A stretch of 64,000 nucleotides of DNA from Limanda limanda (Eukaryota > Chordata > Actinopteri > Pleuronectiformes > Pleuronectidae): positions 62,001 to 126,000 of the forward strand of contig NW_026870394.1 in assembly GCF_963576545.1 (NCBI RefSeq), in the 5' to 3' direction. A program made the translations under genes and the position numbers. This document shows positions 1-10,800 of this stretch, piece by piece (the first letter of the stretch is position 1; every line of letters starts with the position of its first letter). The notes under the pieces were generated by a model, which made no database searches, was not told where the DNA came from, and worked only from the letters and a program-made list of their open reading frames with translations.

Positions 1-134
1 AAAAAAGTTATTCAAGAATATCTCCTCAGATTTGGGGGAATTTCGTCGGTCGACCTCTTCCGAAGGTCGTACAAGCTCGGGGATTGTACGAATCGATCCG
101 CAGGACCCAAATTAGTCCGGATGCAACCACTTTC
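1..134 (+). repeat. Partial B* monomer at left edge
   Basis: The last 134 bases of a B unit. It carries the B* marker GTACGAATCG, and uniquely GATTGTACG and AGTCCGG, so the usual GGTACC palindrome is lost by two changes. The next A unit (135-297) has the linked GGGGGCAG tail variant, so this is the right end of a B-A-B* composite cut by the window edge. The array therefore continues to the left. Confidence 0.9.
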
Positions 135-786
135 CAAGTCTCTCCGACCTTCACAAAAAAAGTTATTCAAGAATATCTCTTTCTCCTATGTGCTTTCATC
201 CCTAACCCTAACCCTAACCCTTCCGAAAGTCGGAGAAGCTCAAGGATGGTACCGATCGATGCGCGCTACCCCATTTAGTGGGGGCAGAGCCTACTTGCAA
301 GTCTCTCCGACCTTCACAAAAAAAGTTATTCAAGAATATCTCTTTCTCCTATGTGCTTTCATCCCTAACCCTAACCCTAACCCTTCCGAAAGTCGGAGAA
401 GCTCAAGGATGGTACCGATCGATGCGCGCTACCCCATTTAGTGGGGGTAGAGCCTACTTGCAAGTCTCTCCGACCTTCACAAAAAAAGTTATTCAAGAAT
501 ATCTCTTTCTCCTATGTGCTTTCATCCCTAACCCTAACCCTAACCCTTCCGAAAGTCGGAGAAGCTCAAGGATGGTACCGATCGATGCGCGCAACCCCAT
601 TTAGTGGGGGTAGAGCCTACTTGCAAGTCTCTCCGACCTTCACAAAAAAAGTTATTCAAGAATATCTCTTTCTCCTATGTGCTTTCATCCCTAACCCTAA
701 CCCTAACCCTTCCGAAAGTCGGAGAAGCTCAAGGATGGTACCGATCGATGCGCGCAACCCCATTTAGTGGGGGTAGAGCCTACTTG

Positions 787-941
787 CAAGTCTCTCCGAC
801 CTTCACAAAAAAAGTTATTCAAGAATATCTCCTCAGATTTGGGGGAATTTCGTCGGTCGACCTCTTCCGAAGGTCGTACAAGCTCGGGGATGGTACCAAT
901 CGATCCGCAGGACCCAAATTAGTCCAGATGCAACCACTTTC
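787..941 (+). repeat. Type B monomer, reference copy (155 bp)
   Basis: Shares bases 1-45 with A, then has its own 33-bp module (46-78) starting CTCAGATTTGGGGG and holding the GTCGAC palindrome, followed by a 40-bp block about 85% similar to that of A and a diverged 37-bp tail. It carries no telomeric hexamers. Complete B start positions: 787, 1268, 2564, 3208, 3852, 4333, 4808, 5935, 6905, 8201, 8845, 9815, 10459, 11103, 11584, 12065, 14170, 14814, 16436, 17080, 18539, 18851, 20636, 21280, 22902, 23546, 25005, 25323, 26945, 27263, 28070, 28551, 28869, 29350, 29831, 30149, 30630, 31111, 31429, 32236, 32717, 33361, 33842, 35301, 35619, 36414, 36732, 37050, 38183, 38501, 39308, 39789, 40107, 40588, 41069, 41387, 42194, 42675, 44291, 44609, 45416, 45897, 46867, 47511, 48155, 48636, 49117, 49924, 50894, 52347, 52991, 54450, 54768, 55575, 56219, 57672, 58316, 59775, 60093, 60900, 61381, 61862, 62669, 62987, 63794. 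Each is 155 bp. Confidence 0.95.
858..876. other. B-specific dyad CGACCT/AGGTCG with 7-nt loop
   Basis: B positions 72-90 form 6-bp arms around CTTCCGA, spanning the end of the B-specific module and the start of the shared block, overlapping the GTCGAC palindrome. B units at 38183 and 44291 read CTTTTCC in place of CTCTTCC, which changes only the loop. Confidence 0.55.
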
Positions 942-1006
942 CAAGTCTCTCCGACCTTCACAAAAAAAGTTATTCAAGAATATCTCTTTCTCCTATGTGC
1001 TTTCAT

Positions 1007-1027
1007 CCCTAACCCTAACCCTAACCC
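1007..1027 (-). repeat. Telomeric hexamer cassette (reference copy)
   Basis: (CCCTAA)3CCC on the + strand, which is (GGGTTA)3GGG on the - strand: four G3 tracts with TTA spacers. It sits at A-monomer positions 66-86 in every A unit and in no B unit. All copies point the same way, with TTAGGG reading towards lower coordinates. In organisms with TRF-type telomere proteins, the nine-base site TTAGGGTTA is a known duplex-binding target, and it occurs twice in the cassette. Quadruplex formation and protein binding are inferred from sequence only. Confidence 0.93.
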
Positions 1028-1028
1028 T

Positions 1029-1041
1029 TCCGAAAGTCGGA
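1029..1041. other. Short dyad TCCGA-AAG-TCGGA beside the telomeric cassette
   Basis: Perfect 5-bp arms with a 3-nt spacer at A positions 88-100, one base after the cassette. B has GGTCG at this place and loses the arm. Some A units (for example near 1192, 32643, 33768, 39715 and 42601) read CAGAAAG, which breaks one pair. Confidence 0.55.
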
Positions 1042-1050
1042 GAAGCTCAA

Positions 1051-1067
1051 GGATGGTACCGATCGAT
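1051..1067. other. Conserved palindrome block shared by A and B
   Basis: GGATGGTACC, one variable purine, then ATCGAT. It is present in A (G at the variable base, which also creates CGATCG) and in B (A at that base; 888-904 in the reference B). It is the best-conserved internal stretch between the two monomers outside the shared head, so it is a candidate protein-binding box. B* units change GGTACC to GGTACG. Confidence 0.6.
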
Positions 1068-1072
1068 GCGCG

Positions 1073-1094
1073 CTACCCCATTTAGTGGGGGTAG
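1073..1094. other. Dyad in A tail: 7-bp stem, 8-nt loop
   Basis: CTACCCC and GGGGTAG flank the loop ATTTAGTG, at A positions 132-153. The common variant GCGCAACC makes the second pair a mismatch, and the GGGGGCAG variant breaks the third pair, so the stem is not strictly maintained. At the matching place in B a weaker GGAC/GTCC dyad surrounds CCAAATTA. Cruciform or RNA structure is possible but unproven. Confidence 0.6.
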
Positions 1095-4000
1095 AGCCTA
1101 CTTGCAAGTCTCTCCGACCTTCACAAAAAAAGTTATTCAAGAATATCTCTTTCTCCTATGTGCTTTCATCCCTAACCCTAACCCTAACCCTTCAGAAAGT
1201 CGGAGAAGCTCAAGGATGGTACCGATCGATGCGCGCAACCCCATTTAGTGGGGGTAGAGCCTACTTGCAAGTCTCTCCGACCTTCACAAAAAAAGTTATT
1301 CAAGAATATCTCCTCAGATTTGGGGGAATTTCGTCGGTCGACCTCTTCCGAAGGTCGTACAAGCTCGGGGATGGTACCAATCGATCCGCAGGACCCAAAT
1401 TAGTCCAGATGCAACCACTTTTCAAGTCTCTCCGACCTTCACAAAAAAAGTTATTCAAGAATATCTCTTTCTCCTATGTGCTTTCATCCCTAACCCTAAC
1501 CCTAACCCTTCCGAAAGTCGGAGAAGCTCAAGGATGGTACCGATCGATGCGCGCTACCCCATTTAGTGGGGGTAGAGCCTACTTGCAAGTCTCTCCGACC
1601 TTCACAAAAAAAGTTATTCAAGAATATCTCTTTCTCCTATGTGCTTTCATCCCTAACCCTAACCCTAACCCTTCCGAAAGTCGGAGAAGCTCAAGGATGG
1701 TACCGATCGATGCGCGCTACCCCATTTAGTGGGGGTAGAGCCTACTTGCAAGTCTCTCCGACCTTCACAAAAAAAGTTATTCAAGAATATCTCTTTCTCC
1801 TATGTGCTTTCATCCCTAACCCTAACCCTAACCCTTCCGAAAGTCGGAGAAGCTCAAGGATGGTACCGATCGATGCGCGCTACCCCATTTAGTGGGGGTA
1901 GAGCCTACTTGCAAGTCTCTCCGACCTTCACAAAAAAAGTTATTCAAGAATATCTCTTTCTCCTATGTGCTTTCATCCCTAACCCTAACCCTAACCCTTC
2001 CGAAAGTCGGAGAAGCTCAAGGATGGTACCGATCGATGTGCGCTACCCCATTTAGTGGGGGTAGAGCCTACTTGCAAGTCTCTCCGACCTTCACAAAAAA
2101 AGTTATTCAAGAATATCTCTTTCTCCTATGTGCTTTCATCCCTAACCCTAACCCTAACCCTTCCGAAAGTCGGAGAAGCTCAAGGATGGTACCGATCGAT
2201 GCGCGCTACCCCATTTAGTGGGGGTAGAGCCTACTTGCAAGTCTCTCCGACCTTCACAAAAAAAGTTATTCAAGAATATCTCTTTCTCCTATGTGCTTTC
2301 ATCCCTAACCCTAACCCTAACCCTTCCGAAAGTCGGAGAAGCTCAAGGATGGTACCGATCGATGCGCGTTACCCCATTTAGTGGGGGTAGAGCCTACTTG
2401 CAAGTCTCTCCGACCTTCACAAAAAAAGTTATTCAAGAATATCTCTTTCTCCTATGTGCTTTCATCCCTAACCCTAACCCTAACCCTTCCGAAAGTCGGA
2501 GAAGCTCAAGGATGGTACCGATCGATGCGCGCTACCCCATTTAGTGGGGGTAGAGCCTACTTGCAAGTCTCTCCGACCTTCAAAAAAAACGTTATTCAAG
2601 AATATCTCCTCAGATTTGGGGGAATTTCGTCGGTCGACCTCTTCCGAAGGTCGTACAAGCTCGGGGATGGTACCAATCGATCCGCAGGACCCAAATTAGT
2701 CCAGATGCAACCACTTTCCAAGTCTCTCCGACCTTCACAAAAAAAGTTATTCAAGAATATCTCTTTCTCCTATGTGCTTTCATCCCTAACCCTAACCCTA
2801 ACCCTTCCGAAAGTCGGAGAAGCTCAAGGATGGTACCGATCGATGCGCGCTACCCCATTTAGTGGGGGTAGAGCCTACTTGCAAGTCTCTCCGACCTTCA
2901 CAAAAAAAGTTATTCAAGAATATCTCTTTCTCCTATGTGCTTTCATCCCTAACCCTAACCCTAACCCTTCCGAAAGTCGGAGAAGCTCAAGGATGGTACC
3001 GATCGATGCGCGCTACCCCATTTAGTGGGGGTAGAGCCTACTTGCAAGTCTCTCCGACCTTCACAAAAAAAGTTATTCAAGAATATCTCTTTCTCCTATG
3101 TGCTTTCATCCCTAACCCTAACCCTAACCCTTCCGAAAGTCGGAGAAGCTCAAGGATGGTACCGATCGATGCGCGCTACCCCATTTAGTGGGGGTAGAGC
3201 CTACTTGCAAGTCTCTCCGACCTTCACAAAAAAAGTTATTCAAGAATATCTCCTCAGATTTGGGGGAATTTCGTCGGTCGACCTCTTCCGAAGGTCGTAC
3301 AAGCTCGGGGATGGTACCAATCGATCCGCAGGACCCAAATTAGTCCAGATGCAACCACTTTCCAAGTCTCTCCGACCTTCACAAAAAAAGTTATTCAAGA
3401 ATATCTCTTTCTCCTATGTGCTTTCATCCCTAACCCTAACCCTAACCCTTCCGAAAGTCGGAGAAGCTCAAGGATGGTACCGATCGATGCGCGCTACCCC
3501 ATTTAGTGGGGGTAGAGCCTACTTGCAAGTCTCTCCGACCTTCACAAAAAAAGTTATTCAAGAATATCTCTTTCTCCTATGTGCTTTCATCCCTAACCCT
3601 AACCCTAACCCTTCCGAAAGTCGGAGAAGCTCAAGGATGGTACCGATCGATGCGCGCTACCACATTTAGTGGGGGTAGAGCCTACTTGCAAGTCTCTCCG
3701 ACCTTCACAAAAAAAGTTATTCAAGAATATCTCTTTCTCCTATGTGCTTTCATCCCTAACCCTAACCCTAACCCTTCCGAAAGTCGGAGAAGCTCAAGGA
3801 TGGTACCGATCGATGCGCGCTACCCCATTTAGTGGGGGTAGAGCCTACTTGCAAGTCTCTCCGACCTTCACAAAAAAAGTTATTCAAGAATATCTCCTCA
3901 GATTTGGGGGAATTTCGTCGGTCGACCTCTTCCGAAGGTCGTACAAGCTCGGGGATGGTACCAATCGATCCGCAGGACCCAAATTAGTCCAGATGCAACC

Positions 4001-4552
4001 ACTTTCCAAGTCTCTCCGACCTTCACAAAAAAAGTTATTCAAGAATATCTCTTTCTCCTATGTGCTTTCATCCCTAACCCTAACCCTAACCCTTCCGAAA
4101 GTCGGAGAAGCTCAAGGATGGTACCGATCGATGCGCGCTACCCCATTTAGTGGGGGTAGAGCCTACTTGCAAGTCTCTCCGACCTTCACAAAAAAAGTTA
4201 TTCAAGAATATCTCTTTCTCCTATGTGCTTTCATCCCTAACCCTAACCCTAACCCTTCCGAAAGTCGGAGAAGCTCAAGGATGGTACCGATCGATGCGCG
4301 CTACCCCATTTAGTGGGGGTAGAGCCTACTTGCAAGTCTCTCCGACCTTCACAAAAAAAGTTATTCAAGAATATCTCCTCAGATTTGGGGGAATTTCGTC
4401 GGTCGACCTCTTCCGAAGGTCGTACAAGCTCGGGGATGGTACCAATCGATCTGCAGGACCCAAATTAGTCCAGATGCAACCACTTTCCAAGTCTCTCCGA
4501 CCTTCACAAAAAAAGTTATTCAAGAATATCTCTTTCTCCTATGTGCTTTCAT

Positions 4553-4567
4553 CCCTAACCCTAACCC
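4553..4567 (-). repeat. Contracted telomeric cassette (one hexamer lost)
   Basis: (CCCTAA)2CCC instead of three hexamers, making this A unit 157 bp. Only three G3 tracts remain on the - strand. The related units at about 11.8 kb and 48.9 kb keep the full cassette, so the loss is private to this copy. Confidence 0.93.
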
Positions 4568-5353
4568 TTCCGAAAGTCGGAGAAGCTCAAGGATGGTACC
4601 GATCGATGCGCGCTACCCCATTTAGTGGGGGTAGAGCCTACTTGCAAGTCTCTCCGACCTTCACAAAAAAAGTTATTCAAGAATATCTCTTTCTCCTATG
4701 TGCTTTCATCCCTAACCCTAACCCTAACCCTTCCGAAAGTCGGAGAAGCTCAAGGATGGTACCGATCGATGCGCGCTACCCCATTTAGTGGGGGTAGAGC
4801 CTACTTGCAAGTCTCTCCGACCTTCACAAAAAAAGTTATTCAAGAATATCTCCTCAGATTTGGGGGAATTTCGTCGGTCGACCTCTTCCGAAGGTCGTAC
4901 AAGCTCGGGGATGGTACCAATCGATCTGCAGGACCCAAATTAGTCCAGATGCAACCACTTTCCAAGTCTCTCCGACCTTCACAAAAAAAGTTATTCAAGA
5001 ATATCTCTTTCTCCTATGTGCTTTCATCCCTAACCCTAACCCTAACCCTTCCGAAAGTCGGAGAAGCTCAAGGATGGTACCGATCGATGCGCGCTACCCC
5101 ATTTAGTGGGGGTAGAGCCTACTTGCAAGTCTCTCCGACCTTCACAAAAAAAGTTATTCAAGAATATCTCTTTCTCCTATGTGCTTTCATCCCTAACCCT
5201 AACCCTAACCCTTCCGAAAGTCGGAGAAGCTCAAGGATGGTACCGATCGATGCGCGCTACCCCATTTAGTGGGGGTAGAGCCTACTTGCAAGTCTCTCCG
5301 ACCTTCACAAAAAAAGTTATTCAAGAATATCTCTTTCTCCTATGTGCTTTCAT

Positions 5354-5368
5354 CCCTAACCCTAACCC
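5354..5368 (-). repeat. Contracted telomeric cassette
   Basis: Two hexamers plus CCC; A unit 6 bp short. Its counterpart at 12611-12625, offset 7257, has the same loss, so the contraction predates that duplication. Confidence 0.93.
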
Positions 5369-7854
5369 TTCCGAAAGTCGGAGAAGCTCAAGGATGGTAC
5401 CGATCGATGCGCGCTACCCCATTTAGTGGGGGTAGAGCCTACTTGCAAGTCTCTCCGACCTTCACAAAAAAAGTTATTCAAGAATATCTCTTTCTCCTAT
5501 GTGCTTTCATCCCTAACCCTAACCCTAACCCTTCCGAAAGTCGGAGAAGCTCAAGGATGGTACCGATCGATGCGCGCTACCCCATTTAGTGGGGGTAGAG
5601 CCTACTTGCAAGTCTCTCCGACCTTCACAAAAAAAGTTATTCAAGAATATCTCTTTCTCCTATGTGCTTTCATCCCTAACCCTAACCCTAACCCTTCCGA
5701 AAGTCGGAGAAGCTCAAGGATGGTACCGATCGATGCGCGCTACCCCATTTAGTGGGGGTAGAGCCTACTTGCAAGTCTCTCCGACCTTCACAAAAAAAGT
5801 TATTCAAGAATATCTCTTTCTCCTATGTGCTTTCATCCCTAACCCTAACCCTAACCCTTCCGAAAGTCGGAGAAGCTCAAGGATGGTACCGATCGATGCG
5901 CGCAACCCCATTTAGTGGGGGTAGAGCCTACTTGCAAGTCTCTCCGACCTTCACAAAAAAAGTAATTCAAGAATATCTCCTCAGATTTGGGGGAATTTCG
6001 TCGGTCGACCTCTTCCGAAGGTCGTACAAGCTCGGGGATGGTACCAATCGATCCGCAGGACCCAAATTAGTCCAGATGCAACCACTTTCCAAGTCTCTCC
6101 GACCTTCACAAAAAAAGTTATTCAAGAATATCTCTTTCTCCTATGTGCTTTCATCCCTAACCCTAACCCTAACCCTTCCGAAAGTCGGAGAAGCTCAAGG
6201 ATGGTACCGATCGATGCGCGCTACCCCATTTAGTGGGGGTAGAGCCTACTTGCAAGTCTCTCCGACCTTCACAAAAAAAGTTATTCAAGAATATCTCTTT
6301 CTCCTATGTGCTTTCATCCCTAACCCTAACCCTAACCCTTCCGAAAGTCGGAGAAGCTCAAGGATGGTACCGATCGATGCGCGCTACCCCATTTAGTGGG
6401 GGTAGAGCCTACTTGCAAGTCTCTCCGACCTTCACAAAAAAAGTTATTCAAGAATATCTCTTTCTCCTATGTGCTTTCATCCCTAACCCTAACCCTAACC
6501 CTTCCGAAAGTCGGAGAAGCTCAAGGATGGTACCGATCGATGCGCGCAACCCCATTTAGTGGGGGTAGAGCCTACTTGCAAGTCTCTCCGACCTTCACAA
6601 AAAAAGTAATTCAAGAATATCTCTTTCTCCTATGTGCTTTCATCCCTAACCCTAACCCTAACCCTTCCGAAAGTCGGAAAAGCTCAAGGATGGTACCGAT
6701 CGATGCGCGCTACCCCATTTAGTGGGGGTAGAGCCTACTTGCAAGTCTCTCCGACCTTCACAAAAAAAGTTATTCAAGAATATCTCTTTCTCCTATGTGC
6801 TTTCATCCCTAACCCTAACCCTAACCCTTCCGAAAGTCGGAGAAGCTCAAGGATGGTACCGATCGATGCGCGCAACCCCATTTAGTGGGGGTAGAGCCTA
6901 CTTGCAAGTCTCTCCGACCTTCACAAAAAAAGTTATTCAAGAATATCTCCTCAGATTTGGGGGAATTTCGTCGGTCGACCTCTTCCGAAGGTCGTACAAG
7001 CTCGGGGATGGTACCAATCGATCCGCAGGACCCAAATTAGTCCAGATGCAACCACTTTTCAAGTCTCTCCGACCTTCACAAAAAAAGTTATTCAAGAATA
7101 TCTCTTTCTCCTATGTGCTTTCATCCCTAACCCTAACCCTAACCCTTCCGAAAGTCGGAGAAGCTCAAGGATGGTACCGATCGATGCGCGCTACCCCATT
7201 TAGTGGGGGTAGAGCCTACTTGCAAGTCTCTCCGACCTTCACAAAAAAAGTTATTCAAGAATATCTCTTTCTCCTATGTGCTTTCATCCCTAACCCTAAC
7301 CCTAACCCTTCCGAAAGTCGGAGAAGCTCAAGGATGGTACCGATCGATGCGCGCTACCCCATTTAGTGGGGGTAGAGCCTACTTGCAAGTCTCTCCGACC
7401 TTCACAAAAAAAGTTATTCAAGAATATCTCTTTCTCCTATGTGCTTTCATCCCTAACCCTAACCCTAACCCTTCCGAAAGTCGGAGAAGCTCAAGGATGG
7501 TACCGATCGATGCGCGCTACCCCATTTAGTGGGGGTAGAGCCTACTTGCAAGTCTCTCCGACCTTCACAAAAAAAGTTATTCAAGAATATCTCTTTCTCC
7601 TATGTGCTTTCATCCCTAACCCTAACCCTAACCCTTCCGAAAGTCGGAGAAGCTCAAGGATGGTACCGATCGATGTGCGCTACCCCATTTAGTGGGGGTA
7701 GAGCCTACTTGCAAGTCTCTCCGACCTTCACAAAAAAAGTTATTCAAGAATATCTCTTTCTCCTATGTGCTTTCATCCCTAACCCTAACCCTAACCCTTC
7801 CGAAAGTCGGAGAAGCTCAAGGATGGTACCGATCGATGCGCGCTACCCCATTTA

Positions 7855-10800
7855 GTGGGGGTAGAGCCTACTTGCAAGTCTCTCCGACCTTCACAAAAAA
7901 AGTTATTCAAGAATATCTCTTTCTCCTATGTGCTTTCATCCCTAACCCTAACCCTAACCCTTCCGAAAGTCGGAGAAGCTCAAGGATGGTACCGATCGAT
8001 GCGCGTTACCCCATTTAGTGGGGGTAGAGCCTACTTGCAAGTCTCTCCGACCTTCACAAAAAAAGTTATTCAAGAATATCTCTTTCTCCTATGTGCTTTC
8101 ATCCCTAACCCTAACCCTAACCCTTCCGAAAGTCGGAGAAGCTCAAGGATGGTACCGATCGATGCGCGCTACCCCATTTAGTGGGGGTAGAGCCTACTTG
8201 CAAGTCTCTCCGACCTTCAAAAAAAACGTTATTCAAGAATATCTCCTCAGATTTGGGGGAATTTCGTCGGTCGACCTCTTCCGAAGGTCGTACAAGCTCG
8301 GGGATGGTACCAATCGATCCGCAGGACCCAAATTAGTCCAGATGCAACCACTTTCCAAGTCTCTCCGACCTTCACAAAAAAAGTTATTCAAGAATATCTC
8401 TTTCTCCTATGTGCTTTCATCCCTAACCCTAACCCTAACCCTTCCGAAAGTCGGAGAAGCTCAAAGATGGTACCGATCGATGCGCGCTACCCCATTTAGT
8501 GGGGGTAGAGCCTACTTGCAAGTCTCTCCGACCTTCACAAAAAAAGTTATTCAAGAATATCTCTTTCTCCTATGTGCTTTCATCCCTAACCCTAACCCTA
8601 ACCCTTCCGAAAGTCGGAGAAGCTCAAGGATGGTACCGATCGATGCGCGCTACCCCATTTAGTGGGGGTAGAGCCTACTTGCAAGTCTCTCCGACCTTCA
8701 CAAAAAAAGTTATTCAAGAATATCTCTTTCTCCTATGTGCTTTCATCCCTAACCCTAACCCTAACCCTTCCGAAAGTCGGAGAAGCTCAAGGATGGTACC
8801 GATCGATGCGCGCTACCCCATTTAGTGGGGGTAGAGCCTACTTGCAAGTCTCTCCGACCTTCACAAAAAAAGTTATTCAAGAATATCTCCTCAGATTTGG
8901 GGGAATTTCGTCGGTCGACCTCTTCCGAAGGTCGTACAAGCTCGGGGATGGTACCAATCGATCCGCAGGACCCAAATTAGTCCAGATGCAACCACTTTCC
9001 AAGTCTCTCCGACCTTCACAAAAAAAGTTATTCAAGAATATCTCTTTCTCCTATGTGCTTTCATCCCTAACCCTAACCCTAACCCTTCCGAAAGTCGGAG
9101 AAGCTCAAGGATGGTACCGATCGATGCGCGCTACCCCATTTAGTGGGGGTAGAGCCTACTTGCAAGTCTCTCCGACCTTCACAAAAAAAGTTATTCAAGA
9201 ATATCTCTTTCTCCTATGTGCTTTCATCCCTAACCCTAACCCTAACCCTTCCGAAAGTCGGAGAAGCTCAAGGATGGTACCGATCGATGCGCGCTACCAC
9301 ATTTAGTGGGGGTAGAGCCTACTTGCAAGTCTCTCCGACCTTCACAAAAAAAGTTATTCAAGAATATCTCTTTCTCCTATGTGCTTTCATCCCTAACCCT
9401 AACCCTAACCCTTCCGAAAGTCGGAGAAGCTCAAGGATGGTACCGATCGATGCGCGCTACCCCATTTAGTGGGGGTAGAGCCTACTTGCAAGTCTCTCCG
9501 ACCTTCACAAAAAAAGTTATTCAAGAATATCTCTTTCTCCTATGTGCTTTCATCCCTAACCCTAACCCTAACCCTTCCGAAAGTCGGAGAAGCTCAAGGA
9601 TGGTACCGATCGATGCGCGTTACCCCATTTAGTGGGGGTAGAGCCTACTTGCAAGTCTCTCCGACCTTCACAAAAAAAGTTATTCAAGAATATCTCTTTC
9701 TCCTATGTGCTTTCATCCCTAACCCTAACCCTAACCCTTCCGAAAGTCGGAGAAGCTCAAGGATGGTACCGATCGATGCGCGCTACCCCATTTAGTGGGG
9801 GTAGAGCCTACTTGCAAGTCTCTCCGACCTTCAAAAAAAACGTTATTCAAGAATATCTCCTCAGATTTGGGGGAATTTCGTCGGTCGACCTCTTCCGAAG
9901 GTCGTACAAGCTCGGGGATGGTACCAATCGATCCGCAGGACCCAAATTAGTCCAGATGCAACCACTTTCCAAGTCTCTCCGACCTTCACAAAAAAAGTTA
10001 TTCAAGAATATCTCTTTCTCCTATGTGCTTTCATCCCTAACCCTAACCCTAACCCTTCCGAAAGTCGGAGAAGCTCAAAGATGGTACCGATCGATGCGCG
10101 CTACCCCATTTAGTGGGGGTAGAGCCTACTTGCAAGTCTCTCCGACCTTCACAAAAAAAGTTATTCAAGAATATCTCTTTCTCCTATGTGCTTTCATCCC
10201 TAACCCTAACCCTAACCCTTCCGAAAGTCGGAGAAGCTCAAGGATGGTACCGATCGATGCGCGCTACCCCATTTAGTGGGGGTAGAGCCTACTTGCAAGT
10301 CTCTCCGACCTTCACAAAAAAAGTTATTCAAGAATATCTCTTTCTCCTATGTGCTTTCATCCCTAACCCTAACCCTAACCCTTCCGAAAGTCGGAGAAGC
10401 TCAAGGATGGTACCGATCGATGCGCGCTACCCCATTTAGTGGGGGTAGAGCCTACTTGCAAGTCTCTCCGACCTTCACAAAAAAAGTTATTCAAGAATAT
10501 CTCCTCAGATTTGGGGGAATTTCGTCGGTCGACCTCTTCCGAAGGTCGTACAAGCTCGGGGATGGTACCAATCGATCCGCAGGACCCAAATTAGTCCAGA
10601 TGCAACCACTTTCCAAGTCTCTCCGACCTTCACAAAAAAAGTTATTCAAGAATATCTCTTTCTCCTATGTGCTTTCATCCCTAACCCTAACCCTAACCCT
10701 TCCGAAAGTCGGAGAAGCTCAAGGATGGTACCGATCGATGCGCGCTACCCCATTTAGTGGGGGTAGAGCCTACTTGCAAGTCTCTCCGACCTTCACAAAA

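Larger units (their letters stand above)
942..1104 (+). repeat. Type A monomer, reference copy (163 bp)
   Basis: Taken as starting at CAAGTCTCTCCGAC. Parts: head, 1-45, shared with B and containing an A7 tract; A-specific module, 46-86, whose last 21 bases are (CCCTAA)3CCC; block 87-126, with a TCCGA/TCGGA dyad, GGTACC and overlapping CGATCG/ATCGAT palindromes; tail 127-163, with a CTACCCC/GGGGTAG dyad. About 77 of 163 bases are G or C. There are 311 complete copies. Recurrent variants include GCGCAACC for GCGCTACC, GGGGGCAG for GGGGGTAG, GATGTGCG for GATGCGCG, GTACTGATC for GTACCGATC, CTTCAGAAAG for CTTCCGAAAG, and GTAATTC for GTTATTC. The phase chosen for the start is arbitrary. Confidence 0.95.
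1248..9488 (+). repeat. Duplication at 5637-bp offset (1.2-3.85 kb and 6.9-9.5 kb)
   Basis: B units at 1268, 2564 and 3208 recur at 6905, 8201 and 8845. Linked variants recur at the same offset: GATGTGCG, GCGCGTTACC, the shifted poly-A tract (CAAAAAAAACG) and CCACATTTAG. 5637 equals 28 A plus 7 B less two hexamers. The match ends before the B at 3852, which has no partner at 9489. Boundaries are approximate. Confidence 0.85.

Noticed and set aside
787..941. CENP-B box in B or A
   Set aside because: TTTCGTCGGTCG in B and CTTCCGAAAGTCGG in A recall parts of the NTTCGNNNNANNCGGGN pattern, but required positions (the central A in B, TTCG in A) do not match.
1007..1027. A true chromosome end
   Set aside because: The hexamers never exceed three per unit and sit inside a satellite monomer. 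No pure terminal (CCCTAA)n run is present at either edge.
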